64,000 nt of DNA, taken from contig WNKI01000004.1 of the NCBI GenBank assembly GCA_015350385.1, forward strand, positions 3,488,407-3,552,406, read 5' to 3'. The stretch comes from Aculops lycopersici. Lineage: Eukaryota > Arthropoda > Arachnida > Trombidiformes > Eriophyidae. Made by a program: the position numbers and the translations under genes. Shown piece by piece: positions 22,519 to 34,072 of the stretch (its first letter is position 1; every line of letters begins with the position of its first letter). The notes beneath the pieces are model-generated. The model worked only from the letters and a program-made list of their open reading frames with translations. It did not search any database and was not told the DNA's origin.

Positions 22519-23380
22519 CCTTGTCAAAGAAATTTGCAATCGACCAGAGAGATACATGATCCCGGAAGTTGTAACCTCTGCTTTGTTTGCTACATCCTCC
22601 CTTGACTCGCACAAGCTAGCTACGGGAGCTAGCAATTCGCGTGAATTGTCGCGAATTTCAACGTTAAAATTCGTGATACTGAACGTGGCGCATGCAAGAG
22701 TCTATCAGTATTTATCAAGAAAGCAACAAGTGGGACCCTCAATGACACAGCAAAAGCACACAGATTATAACACTCTAATGGCTCAAGAAAGAATCTTACC
22801 TGTTTTGTACAGCCAATCCCAAGAATTTGTCGCAGGCGATCTTCTAATAGTGCAAAATTTTTGCGCTTGGCTGTATCCACTCGTAACCCACGAGATTGAG
22901 TGCTAGATTAGTCGATTTCTACGAACATTCATCGAGATCAACCGGCATTTCAGTTGGTGTTATTATTTCAGCTGAGGTGCATCCGCAAAAAATAAAAATC
23001 TAGCTTTTCAAGCAAATTAAATGGCATCAAAGGTGCGGCTAAGATCACCTGTTAGGTTAGTGGAGTCTTGTGCTTTTGTGTTTCAGGCAAGGAGTCAATT
23101 GTTGCAGTTTTTAACTCGACAACAGATCTATCCTCTATACTGTGCCTTGAGACATGACGTCTAGCGCTCAAATTCGCCATTTCTACCGGAATTGATGAGA
23201 AGCAAGCAAATTAGCATGAAATTGTGATACTTGTCACAAACCTCATGCCTTGAATATTTGGGGCACATGAGTTTGATAATCGGTTTCAATCTAACCTCAG
23301 GAACTCGCCTAATTACTATTGTCGGTTTGAAACTAGCTTTATAACAAATTGAAATTGTTTGTTTATCATCCGATTACTCT
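22519..23380. other. intergenic region
   Basis: No supported gene. Frames on either strand between 22556 and 22906 lack motifs and probably arise by chance. Confidence 0.5.
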
Positions 23381-26300
23381 TTAAACGCTGCTCTCTTCGC
23401 TGACCAAATTCTCGTACTCCTCGCTAGCGTATCTATCCCAATCTGAGATGACAACTCCATCTTGGACAACGTCTCGAGTTGATACAAACTCACGAGATTC
23501 ATGCTCGAGATACTTTTCTAAATTGATGAATGTATCAAAAAATATTGTTGCCATCTTGGTTCGCTTGAGATCAGAGAGTGAAATTTTGTTCTTCTCCTTG
23601 GGGTTGACTAGATCCAATATTTGACATGCACTATCGAGGAATGGCAATGCCTCTATGTTCATCAATTCAAGTCGTCTGATTTGTTCAGAGTAAAAATATT
23701 CCATCTCATACATGCTAATAAATCCATCGCCATCAATGTCCAACACTCGAAACCAATATTCTATTGATCTGGGATGCTTTTTATCCTCCTCTGCAATGAG
23801 AAACCAAACAAAATCTGTGTAGCTCATTTTGCCCGTTTTAACAACCTGCCGCGAAACGACACCCGAGAAAATTCTGTCGATGACTCGCGACGAGATTGAG
23901 GCGTCATTGTGTTTAGCTAAATCCTCCTTGCTAATCAACAAGTCGTGGTCTTGATCTAAATTCCAAAACTTGCAATAGATGACATAGAAGTGTTCGTAGG
24001 AGAAGTAGTCGGTTATTTGGTTGATGTCCTCCTCCTGACTAAGCACCCGCAACACAGCCAACAGGTTGCCCTGCCTCAGCTCCTTCAGCGAGAGTTTACC
24101 TGTCCAACTTTTGTTTAGACAAAAGAATATGCGAGCAACTACAGTTTGGATGTAGCGAAGGTGGAAGTCTGGAGCGGCGCGTAGGAATTTGAGTCCTGGG
24201 TGATCGTCGATAATTGATTGTACTAACGGAACAAAATCATCGGCCACCAAATATTGGCGCTTGCCCAGCGTGAGCAGGTGGACAAATTGAGCGTGTTCAT
24301 CGTAGGCATAATTAATCATGTTTAGCCAGCAGATGAGAAATTGATCACAGGTAACAAAGTTTTGATTGGACAACTTTTCCATGGTTGAGGTATCAATTGA
24401 CGCTGCACGCGTCAACGATGGTCTCCTACCTTGAGGTAGGAGACCATCCTGTTGTTGTTGTTGCTGCTGCTGTTGCGCTTGTTGTTGCTCATTTGTAACA
24501 CTCGACCTTCTACCTGCTTGCAACTTGTTGCTCAAGTCCGCGAGCACAAAGGGACTGGCGCCTGCCACCACACTTTGCTTACGTGAAACTCTCGACAACA
24601 CTGACGAGTTTGCCGCTGTGTTGTGTAATAGATTTGAATTTTGCAATTGATGCTTGATATACAAACAAAGTGGCTCCTTGAAATACTCAGAAAAGCCACA
24701 GGCTAAAGCAATAGAGTGGAAGTGACGCCTATTATTTGGTCCCGTTAGTGAGGCCTGGCGATCGGGAAACTTCTCGAAGCAAGCGACAATATTCTTCTTC
24801 TTCAGTTCGATCTCATAAGTGTTTGGCTTTCCATTTGGATGATAGAATTTTGGTATGTTGCTTTGAGTCGATTGATGGCCAGAGTTACTGGTGACTGATG
24901 ATCTCCTTCGTAAACTAGATCTTCTTTGTTGACCAAACGGCGACGACGACGACGAGAAGAAGCCGTCGGTGTAGACGCCCGATCCAGCAAGTGGCGAGTT
25001 GGGCGGCGATTGAGTGGCTTGTCCATTGTTGCTCAATAATAAATTTGTTATTATGTCCCGCGACGATTTTCCCTGTTCCTGTTGCTGATTCAATAGTTTA
25101 AGTTTATATTGCGCCTGCCGACTTGCGGTGGGCGAAATGGGACTCGTTGCTGGACTGGCGACTTGGTTTGAGTTTTGATCTTGGTCTTGGCTCGACGATG
25201 AGTGACGAGCAATGAGCGAGAGATTGAGCGACTCACAAACTGACACCGACTCTCTATCGCCGTAATCAGATTGAGACGAGGAAGAGGATGAGGTGGTCGA
25301 GGTCGAGTCCCAGGAGTCGCTGGCCGATGGAGTTGAGCTTCCGCTTCCACTTCCGCTGCCTGCACTCGACCCCGAGCTTCCGGGCAAACTAGAGCCAATG
25401 GTTGCACTGGGCGCACGTTCATACTGTTGGATTCGCTCCAAAACCGAGCCGCGAGTCAGCACCTTAACCGAGGGATCGGCGGCCATGTAATTGGTGGAGT
25501 TCAATTGCGGCGAGCTTGCCGCCAGAGCCTGTTGCAGGTGAAGCTGTTGGGTGGCCACAACGCTGGTCATGGACCAGGTACCATGGAGGAGCTTTTTGCC
25601 CGCCTGCGCCGCAAGACGCTGGCGGCTCTTGCAACGAGCAAACGGCTCACCACCCTCCCATTTTTCGCGCGCCTTACTTACGTTAATCTGCTTTGGTGGC
25701 TTGAAGCCGCTCAGGATCGACTTCGGTATGCTTTGCTGGTTGTAGCGGTCGCCAACATTAGTTAGCTCCAAAGAGGAGCCACTTGGACTAATTGAGTGCT
25801 GCAAGTTGTTACCTTGCGCCGAGGAGCCGAATTTATTTGTTGGCCTGTCGTAAATGCGGGACTTTGCATAGCTTACAACGGAGCCCTTGGAGGCGCCGGC
25901 GGTTTTTTGTGGCGGCGGCGGCGGAGTATTAAAGTGCATTCGAGGCTTCTGCTCTTTTTCCTTCTCCTTCTCGTCCTCTTGGTGCGCTGTGCTACCTGCG
26001 CCAGCTGGACTCTTCCCACTAATCGACTTCCGGCGCACCACCTGAGCGGCTGGTGGTTGGTCACTTACCTGGCCGACCTTACCGTTGTTGACACCATTGG
26101 TGCCATTGTCAATACTCTCCCTTCGCACCGGCGACTTGCTTGTCGATCTAACTCGCTTCTGCTTCTGGTCACCTGTTGCGCCAATCAATTGCTGCTTGCT
26201 GTTAGTCGCATCGACAACATTCTGCTCATCGTCCGCAACCTGGGGCTTCATATTGCTCTTGTTATCTTCTTTGTAGCTAATGTTGTTGTTTCCGCCCTCT

Positions 26301-26821
26301 ATTGCAGTGTTACTTTTTATTACGGGAGCAACTTTTCGATCTGCCACTTGATTCGATTGACTCTCTACCTGAGCTACTGGTTGATTGATCGGCTGAGTCA
26401 AATCTTGCGGCTTGTAAAAGTTTCCATACTTCGAGGCTCGAATCGTTGACTTTAGTCTCTCCTCTCGCGTCGTCGTCGCTGTCGCTGTCTTCGACTTCGT
26501 TGCCGACTGCTCCACTAACGACACGCGTTCGTCAGTCGCCTTCGCCGACCCGTTCACTTGTTGTTGTATCTCCTTATCTTGCACTCCCTTCCTCTCTACC
26601 TTAAGCCTTCTTTGATGTTCATCTTTCGCGTCTAGTTTGCGCCGACTCTCCGCATACTCGTCGTGCTTCACTCGATTGGTTCGCGAGCTCAAGCCAAAGA
26701 CGAGCTTCGTCGTTGGCCTCGTTGTAGCCTCCTTGGGCGCAATTGGCTCTTTTGCTATTGCAGTTGATTTGGTTGCGGCGCCGGCGACGCTGCTTGCCAC
26801 TGGACGACTTGCGTGGTCCAT
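23381..26821 (-). CDS. PP2A regulatory subunit B'' (PPP2R3 family)
   Basis: B'' subunits recruit substrates to the PP2A core enzyme in a calcium-dependent way. From the ATG at MDHASRP the product is 1,146 residues. The first 650 are Ser/Lys/Gln-rich and apparently disordered. The conserved B'' core begins near IPKFYHPNGKPNTYE and runs to the C-terminus. Two EF-hands are visible: DQDHDLLISKED and DIDGDGFISMYEMEYFYSEQ, matching the paired EF-hands of PR70/PR72/PR130. Downstream family text such as ALPFLDSACQILDLVNPK is present. The core is interrupted by a low-complexity insert of about 130 residues with a poly-Gln run near 24450-24490. The whole coding region is one exon; the frame is open for 15 codons before this ATG, up to a possible acceptor at about 26880, so an upstream exon is possible. 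Confidence 0.93.
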   Translation of the reverse strand: MDHASRPVASSVAGAATKSTAIAKEPIAPKEATTRPTTKLVFGLSSRTNRVKHDEYAESRRKLDAKDEHQRRLKVERKGVQDKEIQQQVNGSAKATDERVSLVEQSATKSKTATATTTREERLKSTIRASKYGNFYKPQDLTQPINQPVAQVESQSNQVADRKVAPVIKSNTAIEGGNNNISYKEDNKSNMKPQVADDEQNVVDATNSKQQLIGATGDQKQKRVRSTSKSPVRRESIDNGTNGVNNGKVGQVSDQPPAAQVVRRKSISGKSPAGAGSTAHQEDEKEKEKEQKPRMHFNTPPPPPQKTAGASKGSVVSYAKSRIYDRPTNKFGSSAQGNNLQHSISPSGSSLELTNVGDRYNQQSIPKSILSGFKPPKQINVSKAREKWEGGEPFARCKSRQRLAAQAGKKLLHGTWSMTSVVATQQLHLQQALAASSPQLNSTNYMAADPSVKVLTRGSVLERIQQYERAPSATIGSSLPGSSGSSAGSGSGSGSSTPSASDSWDSTSTTSSSSSSQSDYGDRESVSVCESLNLSLIARHSSSSQDQDQNSNQVASPATSPISPTASRQAQYKLKLLNQQQEQGKSSRDIITNLLLSNNGQATQSPPNSPLAGSGVYTDGFFSSSSSPFGQQRRSSLRRRSSVTSNSGHQSTQSNIPKFYHPNGKPNTYEIELKKKNIVACFEKFPDRQASLTGPNNRRHFHSIALACGFSEYFKEPLCLYIKHQLQNSNLLHNTAANSSVLSRVSRKQSVVAGASPFVLADLSNKLQAGRRSSVTNEQQQAQQQQQQQQQDGLLPQGRRPSLTRAASIDTSTMEKLSNQNFVTCDQFLICWLNMINYAYDEHAQFVHLLTLGKRQYLVADDFVPLVQSIIDDHPGLKFLRAAPDFHLRYIQTVVARIFFCLNKSWTGKLSLKELRQGNLLAVLRVLSQEEDINQITDYFSYEHFYVIYCKFWNLDQDHDLLISKEDLAKHNDASISSRVIDRIFSGVVSRQVVKTGKMSYTDFVWFLIAEEDKKHPRSIEYWFRVLDIDGDGFISMYEMEYFYSEQIRRLELMNIEALPFLDSACQILDLVNPKEKNKISLSDLKRTKMATIFFDTFINLEKYLEHESREFVSTRDVVQDGVVISDWDRYASEEYENLVSEESSV

Positions 26822-29505
26822 CTCTTTCTCTCGTTGCTCAGATTCGTAGTCTTCTAGCAGCCGCAAGCTTGACGCGCTGATCAGTCAAGTGGAATTACAA
26901 AAGCTACTTGAGGCACTAAAAGTGGTGCGCCAAAAGGAGCGAAAAATTTCCCTTCTCTCAGACTCTCGTTGGTTTGTTTATCTTTGAATTTACTTCCAGT
27001 CAAAACTAGCAACTTGAACTCTTCGTCTGGTTGCTTGTTACTTGTATGATTTCACTATGATGACGAACTGACGTAGCACAAACGCACGCGCCGCTAGAAA
27101 GTGTTGCAAATTTTACAAGAACCCCCCGATTTCTCCTCGCTCAAACTCGACCCTTTCTCTTTGTCCATTCGTCACTCACAATGGAAGCGAGTGAAAGCGA
27201 TACCAACTGAAAACTATGCTCCTTTCTCGCTAATTAATACCTTTACTTGCCCCGCGCCATGCAGCCAGCGACTATAAATTTTGCTTCCTGCTCTCCTGTC
27301 GCTATGTCCGACTCACGCAACTTTCCTTTTGTCGCCCACAGTGTGCGATGCGTTTCACAATGCGCACAATGGGCGCTGTGTTGCGTTGTGCTCTCCTCTG
27401 TTATGCTTGCGATTCGCTCCGTGGATCTTGTTGCTTTTTGCTCCTTCTCTCGTCTGCGTTTTTTTCTTTTGACCCCAACAAATCGATTTTTTCCCTTGCT
27501 AAACTTCGAGTCTCGGTCTCGTCTCTGAACTTTTTGCTCTTTTCCTTTTTATATGATGATGATGAGGACGATGATGATATAAGAATTAGCCAACCGAATT
27601 GCAAACTGCTCACATTATTAGACAGCCTTACAATGGGCGGTGTTTTTTTATATAATTATAAAAAACAATATCAACAATGTTGTCCACACAACAAAATTGT
27701 CCCTCGTCGTCGTCGCTCTTCGGATCGCATCTCGAAAGGGAGATACTCGCTTTTCCTCGTCTCGGAGCAGCAAGTCGCCAGATTGGCGCGCGGAGCTTAG
27801 TCGAGCGCAAAAGGTGGACTCAAAATAGATGAATAGGAGAGCATTAGTGGCGCCGCCATCTGCAATGGCAACGGCAACGGCAACGGCGGCTCCTACGGCG
27901 CCCCTCTCAAAAGTGCCTAGCTCCACGGAGTTTCCTCTACACTCCGTTGCGCAAACTGCAATGGCGAGAGCAGCAACAGTTTCCCTTCTATCTGTTGGCC
28001 CACCGATCTTTGGACCAGCAGCAGCAGCAGCAACTGTCGCTACTTACCGCTTTTCGTGAGCAACCAAACGAGACTCTGGACTTTGCCTCAAAAAGTCCAA
28101 CTCCTAAGCTGCGAGCCTTTAGACGATTAATGTGTCGATTGATCGATTTTCATTTGGTTTGAGGTGAGCTGAAGCGACGGAGATGCAATGAGATAAGATG
28201 AATGCCAGGTAAAAAGTTAACGGCAACCGCGAGCGTGATTTCAAGTCTCGAAACAAAATCTACGCGCGCCTCTCTACTTGGCTTACATTTGACGGACAGC
28301 GGCGTTGTTGCATTAGCATCATTGCATTTCCTTGGTTATTTGATTGAAGCGAGTCGCCTCTAGTCTCCTTTTCACTGTCACTTTGTTCGCCACTTCACCA
28401 GCCAGAGCAACAGCGGCTCCCGCAAACGAAGCGGCAGTCTCTTGCCTGTCGCCTCGATGGAGCATAACGACGATGTCGCTAGGCGCAAGAGGCGCGAGCG
28501 AGAAGGCTCCTCTCTCTCCCTCCCTCTCTCTGAGTTTCGTAAGCGCAAGTATGTGGCTACTAATAATGCTGCTGCTACTCCCACTCACTCAAACGCATGC
28601 CTGCCAACCTCAGGCGCTGAGCTCGATATAGACGTTTAGTTGGCTTACTGGTGGACTGGCTGGCCCATGCATCTGAGAGCAACTAAAGTTAACTTGCGCC
28701 AACGAGAGGAGATGCGACGCAACTCGATCCTCTCGAGCTTGATGATTCAACTGCACAAATGCGATTTTGTTCGCTAAATTGACTGTGATGCCCGCAGAGT
28801 AGACGACGATCACGACGAGACTTCCAGTTCAAACTTTTGGCACTCGCTCACAACTCTGACCAACTCCGAGGAAACTTGCAGTGCATAGTTACGTTATGGA
28901 GTCACCATGAAGTGAGTTGAAGTGAGCCCACAGACTAGAGTCAGCCGTGCTCAGCTGGTGAGGCAAACCTACTGGAGTTGAGAGCACAAAAGATAACTCG
29001 CTGGTGGCCAACGACAGTTGCCAAGTTACGCAACTCCCTCGTCATTGTCTCAACTCTCGATATTCCAAAACTCACGCCACCTCCTGGTTTCTGACCCCAC
29101 GTTTCATCGTAAAGGCTGTAGGTGCCGCCAACCGGAAGTCGCAAGTTGCCTGAATGGCTAATTCAGTAGTATAGTGAGATAGGCAAGAGAAAGACTGAAA
29201 TTTTACCGTGTAGAAGCGAACGATGATTCATGTTAGTCAAACATACAAACTCACTTGAAGAGAAACTACGAGATCCTCGTCGCTAATTCAGCCTCCAGGG
29301 CAAAGCGTTCCAAATTAGCCCATTCGTAGGAGGGAAAGAGAGTCGAGAAGATCTATTTAGGCAAAAAAGAGAAAGATTTTATAGAGTGGGAGAGATTGAG
29401 TTTCTACCTAGTTGATCATTATTTTTCATCATCACTCTCGTCACTTGTAAGTTGCAACTCTCATAGGTTAAGTGCTTATTTAGTGCGTTCCTCTCTAGCA
29501 TTACA
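26822..29505. other. non-coding region with one possible exon
   Basis: No complete gene is supported. It may contain the promoter or upstream exons of the PPP2R3 gene. A GAT-type repeat lies near 27553-27580 and a CAACGG repeat near 27866-27886. The one patch that looks like an exon is listed separately at 29076-29149. Confidence 0.45.
29076..29149 (-). other. possible orphan coding exon
   Basis: Seventy-four nucleotides bounded by an acceptor-like CATTCAG|G and a strong donor C|GTGAGT, open in one frame that reads NLRLPVGGTYSLYDETWGQK. The peptide is balanced in composition, unlike the low-complexity frames nearby. Partner exons were not found. Confidence 0.25.
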
Positions 29506-31572
29506 CTAATAATGTTGAGAGGTCAACGAGAAACTAGAGGTTCTAGCGTTCAACTGTTGTTTCAAATCTTTAGGCATCCCATTGGAAACCGACCTGAGAT
29601 TTGAGGCTTTGGTTTTCTGGTTGCTTATCCCATTCGTTTGGATGAAAATATTTGCTCGCTGCTCGTGTTGTTCTACTAGTCCTCGCCGCAACCAGGTGGC
29701 CAGGTATTTGTCCTCCACCTCCTGTTGACAGCCTCCGCTTAGAATGCTGACCAGACATGCAACGAAACTAGTGAAAATCATCGAGATCACAGGAAGCCAC
29801 AGGTAGGACATGGTGCCTAATCGACTGAGGTGCGACAATTGCTCTTGGTAGGCGGAAAATGTTGAGTTGTTGCTTTGAATTCCACCTAGAGTCGAGGTTA
29901 ATGCATGCGTTTCGCCACCTGTGAATGGATCGGTTCCAGACTGCGCGCTACACGAGGCGACTGAAATAGGTGCACTCGGGACCAGCGGTGGCATGTAAAA
30001 CAATTGATACATTTGCACATATATACCCAATGAAAGGCCAGCTAACATTCCCACTAGTATGCCGAGGGTATTCACAAATCTTGTACAAACACCCAAATAG
30101 AATGAGGTCATAAATGGGGCTCCTAGTGCGCCGAATAGAAGGAGCGAGGATTGCAAAAGACCATTGATTCTACCCACTAGAAAAGTGCATCCAATGCAAA
30201 CAACACCAAACAAAAATGAGAACAACTTGCTTAGCTTTGCTTGTGTCGGAGCTGAGATGCTCTTTTGTGTCGAGGCCAAAACTGCAGGTTTTACAATATC
30301 CTCTAATAACAAGGCAGACATTGAGTTTTGAAACGATGACAAAGTCGATAGAGTGGCCGCAAAGATGCCTGAAATAAATATACCCCTCAAACCAGTCACT
30401 CTGTCTAGCTTTGTATCGACATAATAAATCAGCAGCGAGTCTGGTTTGTCAATCTCTTTGTTTTCGTAGGGATCGCAATCTTTGTAGGTATTGTATAATA
30501 TTAAGCCGACAATTGAGGACAACATTCCCACGACAACTGAGCACACAGCAGCAATAACTTGACTCCATTGAGCTAGCCGAAGTGTAGGTAAACTCAGCGC
30601 TCGTTGTACTTGAATTTGATTGCACCCATTCATGAATATATTAACAATTGTACCACCAAGAGCGATAGTAAATATAGTGTGACGAGTTTGTAGATCAACA
30701 TTGAAATAGTCGGCAAATGACAACCTGTTGCCGTTGATGGCCGTATCAATTAGCGGGCCAATTCCACCTACTTGCAGGGTTCCAATGATAATGATACAAA
30801 TAAGAGAGGCATACATGAGTCCAGCTTGAAAGAAGTCGGTCCAAATTACGCCCTTAATGCCGCCCATTGTTGAGTATATTATGCAAGATGCACCAACGGC
30901 TCCAATGGAAACCAATTCGGAGATTTCAAAAACAGATTGTAGCGATAGACTTGGAACATACAATACAACTGCATTGTAAAGTGTCATTTGAAACATGAAC
31001 ACAATGGAAATCAATCGTTTAACTGAAACGTGATACCTATGCTCAAGATACTAGTAACATGTAGTTTTTCCTCGACTATCGGTTAGTATATCTCACTTCT
31101 ATAGACTTACTGCTAGAGTATTGATACAAATATCGCCAGAGGCGCCACTTACAAGGCTGATGTACTTACACTGAAAATGCTAACTGAGCCAAGATTGTAA
31201 AATACCGGCAAGACTACAAAGGCCGAGAATGGAACCCAAAGAGACATGGCCAAGATGGTGGTTGAATAACCAAGTCCGTGATAGTATAGCTCAGCGGGTG
31301 AGCCAATCAACGTTAGACCACTTATAAAGCTGGTCATCATGCTCAGACCAACAGGTAGGAGTCGCTGATCGCGACCGCCTAGCATGAATTCCTCCATAGT
31401 TTTGTTTTTATTGACAAAAAAAGCGCCAATCAAAACTGAGATGATGAGTCATAGTTATAAATATTAGCTAATAATAAATTGCTGATTATAATAACTACAA
31501 CTCCTACTTACCGCTACCTGTGAGTGACATTACGAACAGAACTATGTCTGTCACGCCAAGAGGCTTGACCAT
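29506..31572 (-). CDS. SLC5-type sodium-coupled solute symporter, three exons
   Basis: Members of the SLC5 family (SMCT/SMVT/NIS branch) use the sodium gradient to import monocarboxylates, vitamins or iodide across the plasma membrane. Exon 1 is 31512-31572 (MVKPLGVTDIVLFVMSLTGS), exon 2 is 31170-31435, exon 3 is 29506-31050. Intron 1 (76 nt) has G|GTAAGT and CTCAG|T; intron 2 (119 nt) has AGT|GTAAGT and ACTAG|T. Phases join into 623 residues. Family text is clear: EEFMLGGR, SPAELYYHGLGYS, YLEHR, GGIKGVIWTDFFQ, IFISGIFAATLSTLSSFQNSMSALLLEDI. At least twelve hydrophobic segments are visible. Substrate cannot be told from sequence. The N-terminus is short compared with vertebrate members, as is common in invertebrates. 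Confidence 0.92.
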
Positions 31573-32073
31573 TTTGCTTGAATTTGAGGGCGAGAGTCAA
31601 TAGGACTTGGCAAAGTAGAGGAATTGGAGTGTATCGATTAGGTTTTGATTTGGGACTAGTTAAAGATTACTGACGTGTTCGGAGTTTTCATCCAAGTTTC
31701 AGGTTGATGACATTCAATGATGATAAATTAGATATTAATTTCTACAAAAATTTACCACACTTTTTGTATCCAACCAACATCCAGCCGAAAGCTTCGCACC
31801 GCTTCTCAGGTAACATTGAGCTCATGCCATTTGGATGGATCCTCTACCGTGGTAACAATCATTTCAGCGAGAATCATAAAAGACGACTGCGTCTGGTTGC
31901 TCAGTCTTAGTATGCTCCCAAATCATGGCAGCTCTCTCTCTCTCTCCCTGTAGTTGTGGCGGCCTACATTTTATCATTATAACTCTGGATTATACTTTTT
32001 TATTTACATTTAGTTGAATAGCAAAATGTATACAAATAGAGAAGTAAAGATCAGAGTTTACAACCTTGAATCA
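31573..32073. other. intergenic region
   Basis: Upstream of the symporter gene. A short CT run lies near 31932-31945. No gene seen. Confidence 0.45.
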
Positions 32074-32304
32074 TCATAATGCCCAAACGTTAGGTTCTCT
32101 CTTTGATGGTTTTTCGCCTCGTGTCCGAAGCCACCTGTTAGCAGGTTGCACAATGCTGACAAGGAGACACACGACTATGTTCATCTGGAATCCGAGAAAA
32201 CCATACATCAATTGATTGAGCTGAGGTGAGTTATATGCGAAATTATCTCTTGCTTCTTTTGCCCCAGTTACAAGATAAATTAGATCAAAATTCGATCCGC
32301 GCAT
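32074..32304 (-). other. possible C-terminal exon of a membrane protein
   Basis: An open frame ending in a stop at 32074 encodes a hydrophobic segment (FQMNIVVCLLVSIV) followed by a basic tail ending REPNVWAL. It may be the last exon of a gene whose extracellular part includes the frame at 33124-33400, with an intron or introns between. The joining exons could not be placed and the family is not recognised. Confidence 0.35.
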
Positions 32305-33123
32305 CTCACTCTATGGCGTATTTGGGGGGGGCTCTTTGAGTATTTTTTGGCCTTGTGCCTTCTCTATGAAGCGTGGAGAACTTACAACCTCAACAATTCA
32401 TCGAATATCAAAAAGAAACAGTAGAGATTTACAGTTTCGTTTTCGCCTCGAAGATTAGATGAGACCTACAGTTTCATGTGCTTTTTACTGGATTCCGGGT
32501 TAACCCAGGTGATGTGGTTTCGTGTTAGTGGCAACTCAAATCTTTCTCTTGGGAAAAATCAGAAGATTCGTGGAAGATAATTGAGGCCATAAGTGACTAG
32601 AGGAAGTTCGATAGCCACACTAGTCTGGCTATGTGCGAGAAGGAGATTGTGGACAAAATGCAAAATGATAGCGAGGAAATGTTCTTTCGATAGTTTGCAC
32701 AACATGTACCAAGCAAATGTGCTCAAAATGGACGCCTTCTAGCCCGTTTTCAAAGATGGACTTTTGAATTTGGAGATGAGGAATGGTTTCTTAAACGCTT
32801 CGTGCTTTGATAGTGCCTTTCTCCGGATGTCGGGATCAGATATTCCGGCTGTTACTCTATGACAACATTTATAATAGCCTCCTGGCCCGTCTTCAAAGAT
32901 GGACTTTTGAATTTGGCCAAGCTTAGCGTGGGGAAAGTGCCTAATAAGTTAGATCTTGATGATGGTGATTGAGTGTATGTAATCGAAAATCGAAAATCAA
33001 TTGCAAATTGCTACCATTGAGCAGCGCCATGCTTATCAAAGAGGAGATTCTAATCCCAAAATTCAGTTGTATATTAAACTTCAAAGTTGGAATCACTTCG
33101 GTTGAAACAAGAATAAACGACAT
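32305..33123. other. unresolved region with a duplicated 32-nt segment
   Basis: A 32-nt sequence at 32742-32773 recurs at 32885-32916 with one mismatch. No continuous frame is visible across it. The stretch may be intron of the putative membrane-protein gene. Confidence 0.4.
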
Positions 33124-33400
33124 ACTTAACAATGGGCGCTAATTTGTCGATGGTGGTTGTGTTTGTCTTCTCTATCGTTGATTTCAAAGTCTCACAATCC
33201 AAACCACGACGAAAGATCGTGATTCTTCCGTCGTAATTTAGTAGATCTGAGCTGCCAAGATTGTCTAGATATTCAGCAGGCATGCCGCCGTATGGATCTT
33301 GATTGGTGTCGTCAAAGATGAAAGCAAGTCCATCGTGATGGATCACCTCCGACAACGACGAGTTGTAGATGCTTTGATGGTCTTCATGGTCTTCACACAA
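33124..33400 (-). other. possible exon, extracellular-type sequence
   Basis: The frame reads non-repetitive protein-like sequence (for example GLAFIFDDTNQDPYGGMPAE and ITIFRRGLDCETLK) with Asn-glycosylation sequons. It ends at a good donor, GTTAA|GTATGT, near 33124. An acceptor-like TTTTGTTACAG lies upstream near 33460. It probably belongs with the exon at 32074-32304. Family not recognised. Confidence 0.4.
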
Positions 33401-34072
33401 CAGAGATCATTGACAAAATTTCTATTCGTGCAACATTTGACACTTGTAAGCTTCCCCTCACTGTAACAAAACACCAACCTCGCTTGGTTATCATAATGCA
33501 TGAGGCTGTACACAAACTGGACCAATAGTCGGCCATTGCGTTAGGGTGTTTCATTCTGATAGCTCTCGAATAAATTTTGTGTTTTTGTCATTTTTTCTTT
33601 CTTTCTTTCTCTTTTTATCTTTTGGATTTGGTTTGGTTGGTTTTGGTCGAGCTCCAATCCGCTTCGGCCCGGAAAATTTTGCACCCCCACCCCCCCGCGC
33701 GCGCGTATACGTATATACGGATTCCCGGCACGCCCATCTGTCTAAAACGTACTGTTCCCGGGGGCCATATACCATACAACACCCGCAAATCGCTAGCGAG
33801 AGCACGCTTCCGGTTTGCAGAGGCGGGTAAATATTGTCTTAAATCGACGACACTGACTAATTAATTAACAGGAGAACGGACATGGAAGTCCTCTCGAATC
33901 AAGCCAAATCTAAATCTTGAGTAGATCAATCTTGTTCGATACCTGGTGGACAAATAAATGGTTGGACTGAGAGAGCAATATACAGAGCAGGAAGATCTCT
34001 CTTGCATGGGCGCGCGGATGGTTTTCGGAGGAAAAAAGATGAAGACAAAATAATCGATAAAAAAGGTCAAGC
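33401..34072. other. non-coding region
   Basis: It contains a CTTT-type run near 33592-33612 and a C-run followed by alternating CG and TA dinucleotides at about 33686-33720. No gene supported. Confidence 0.45.
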
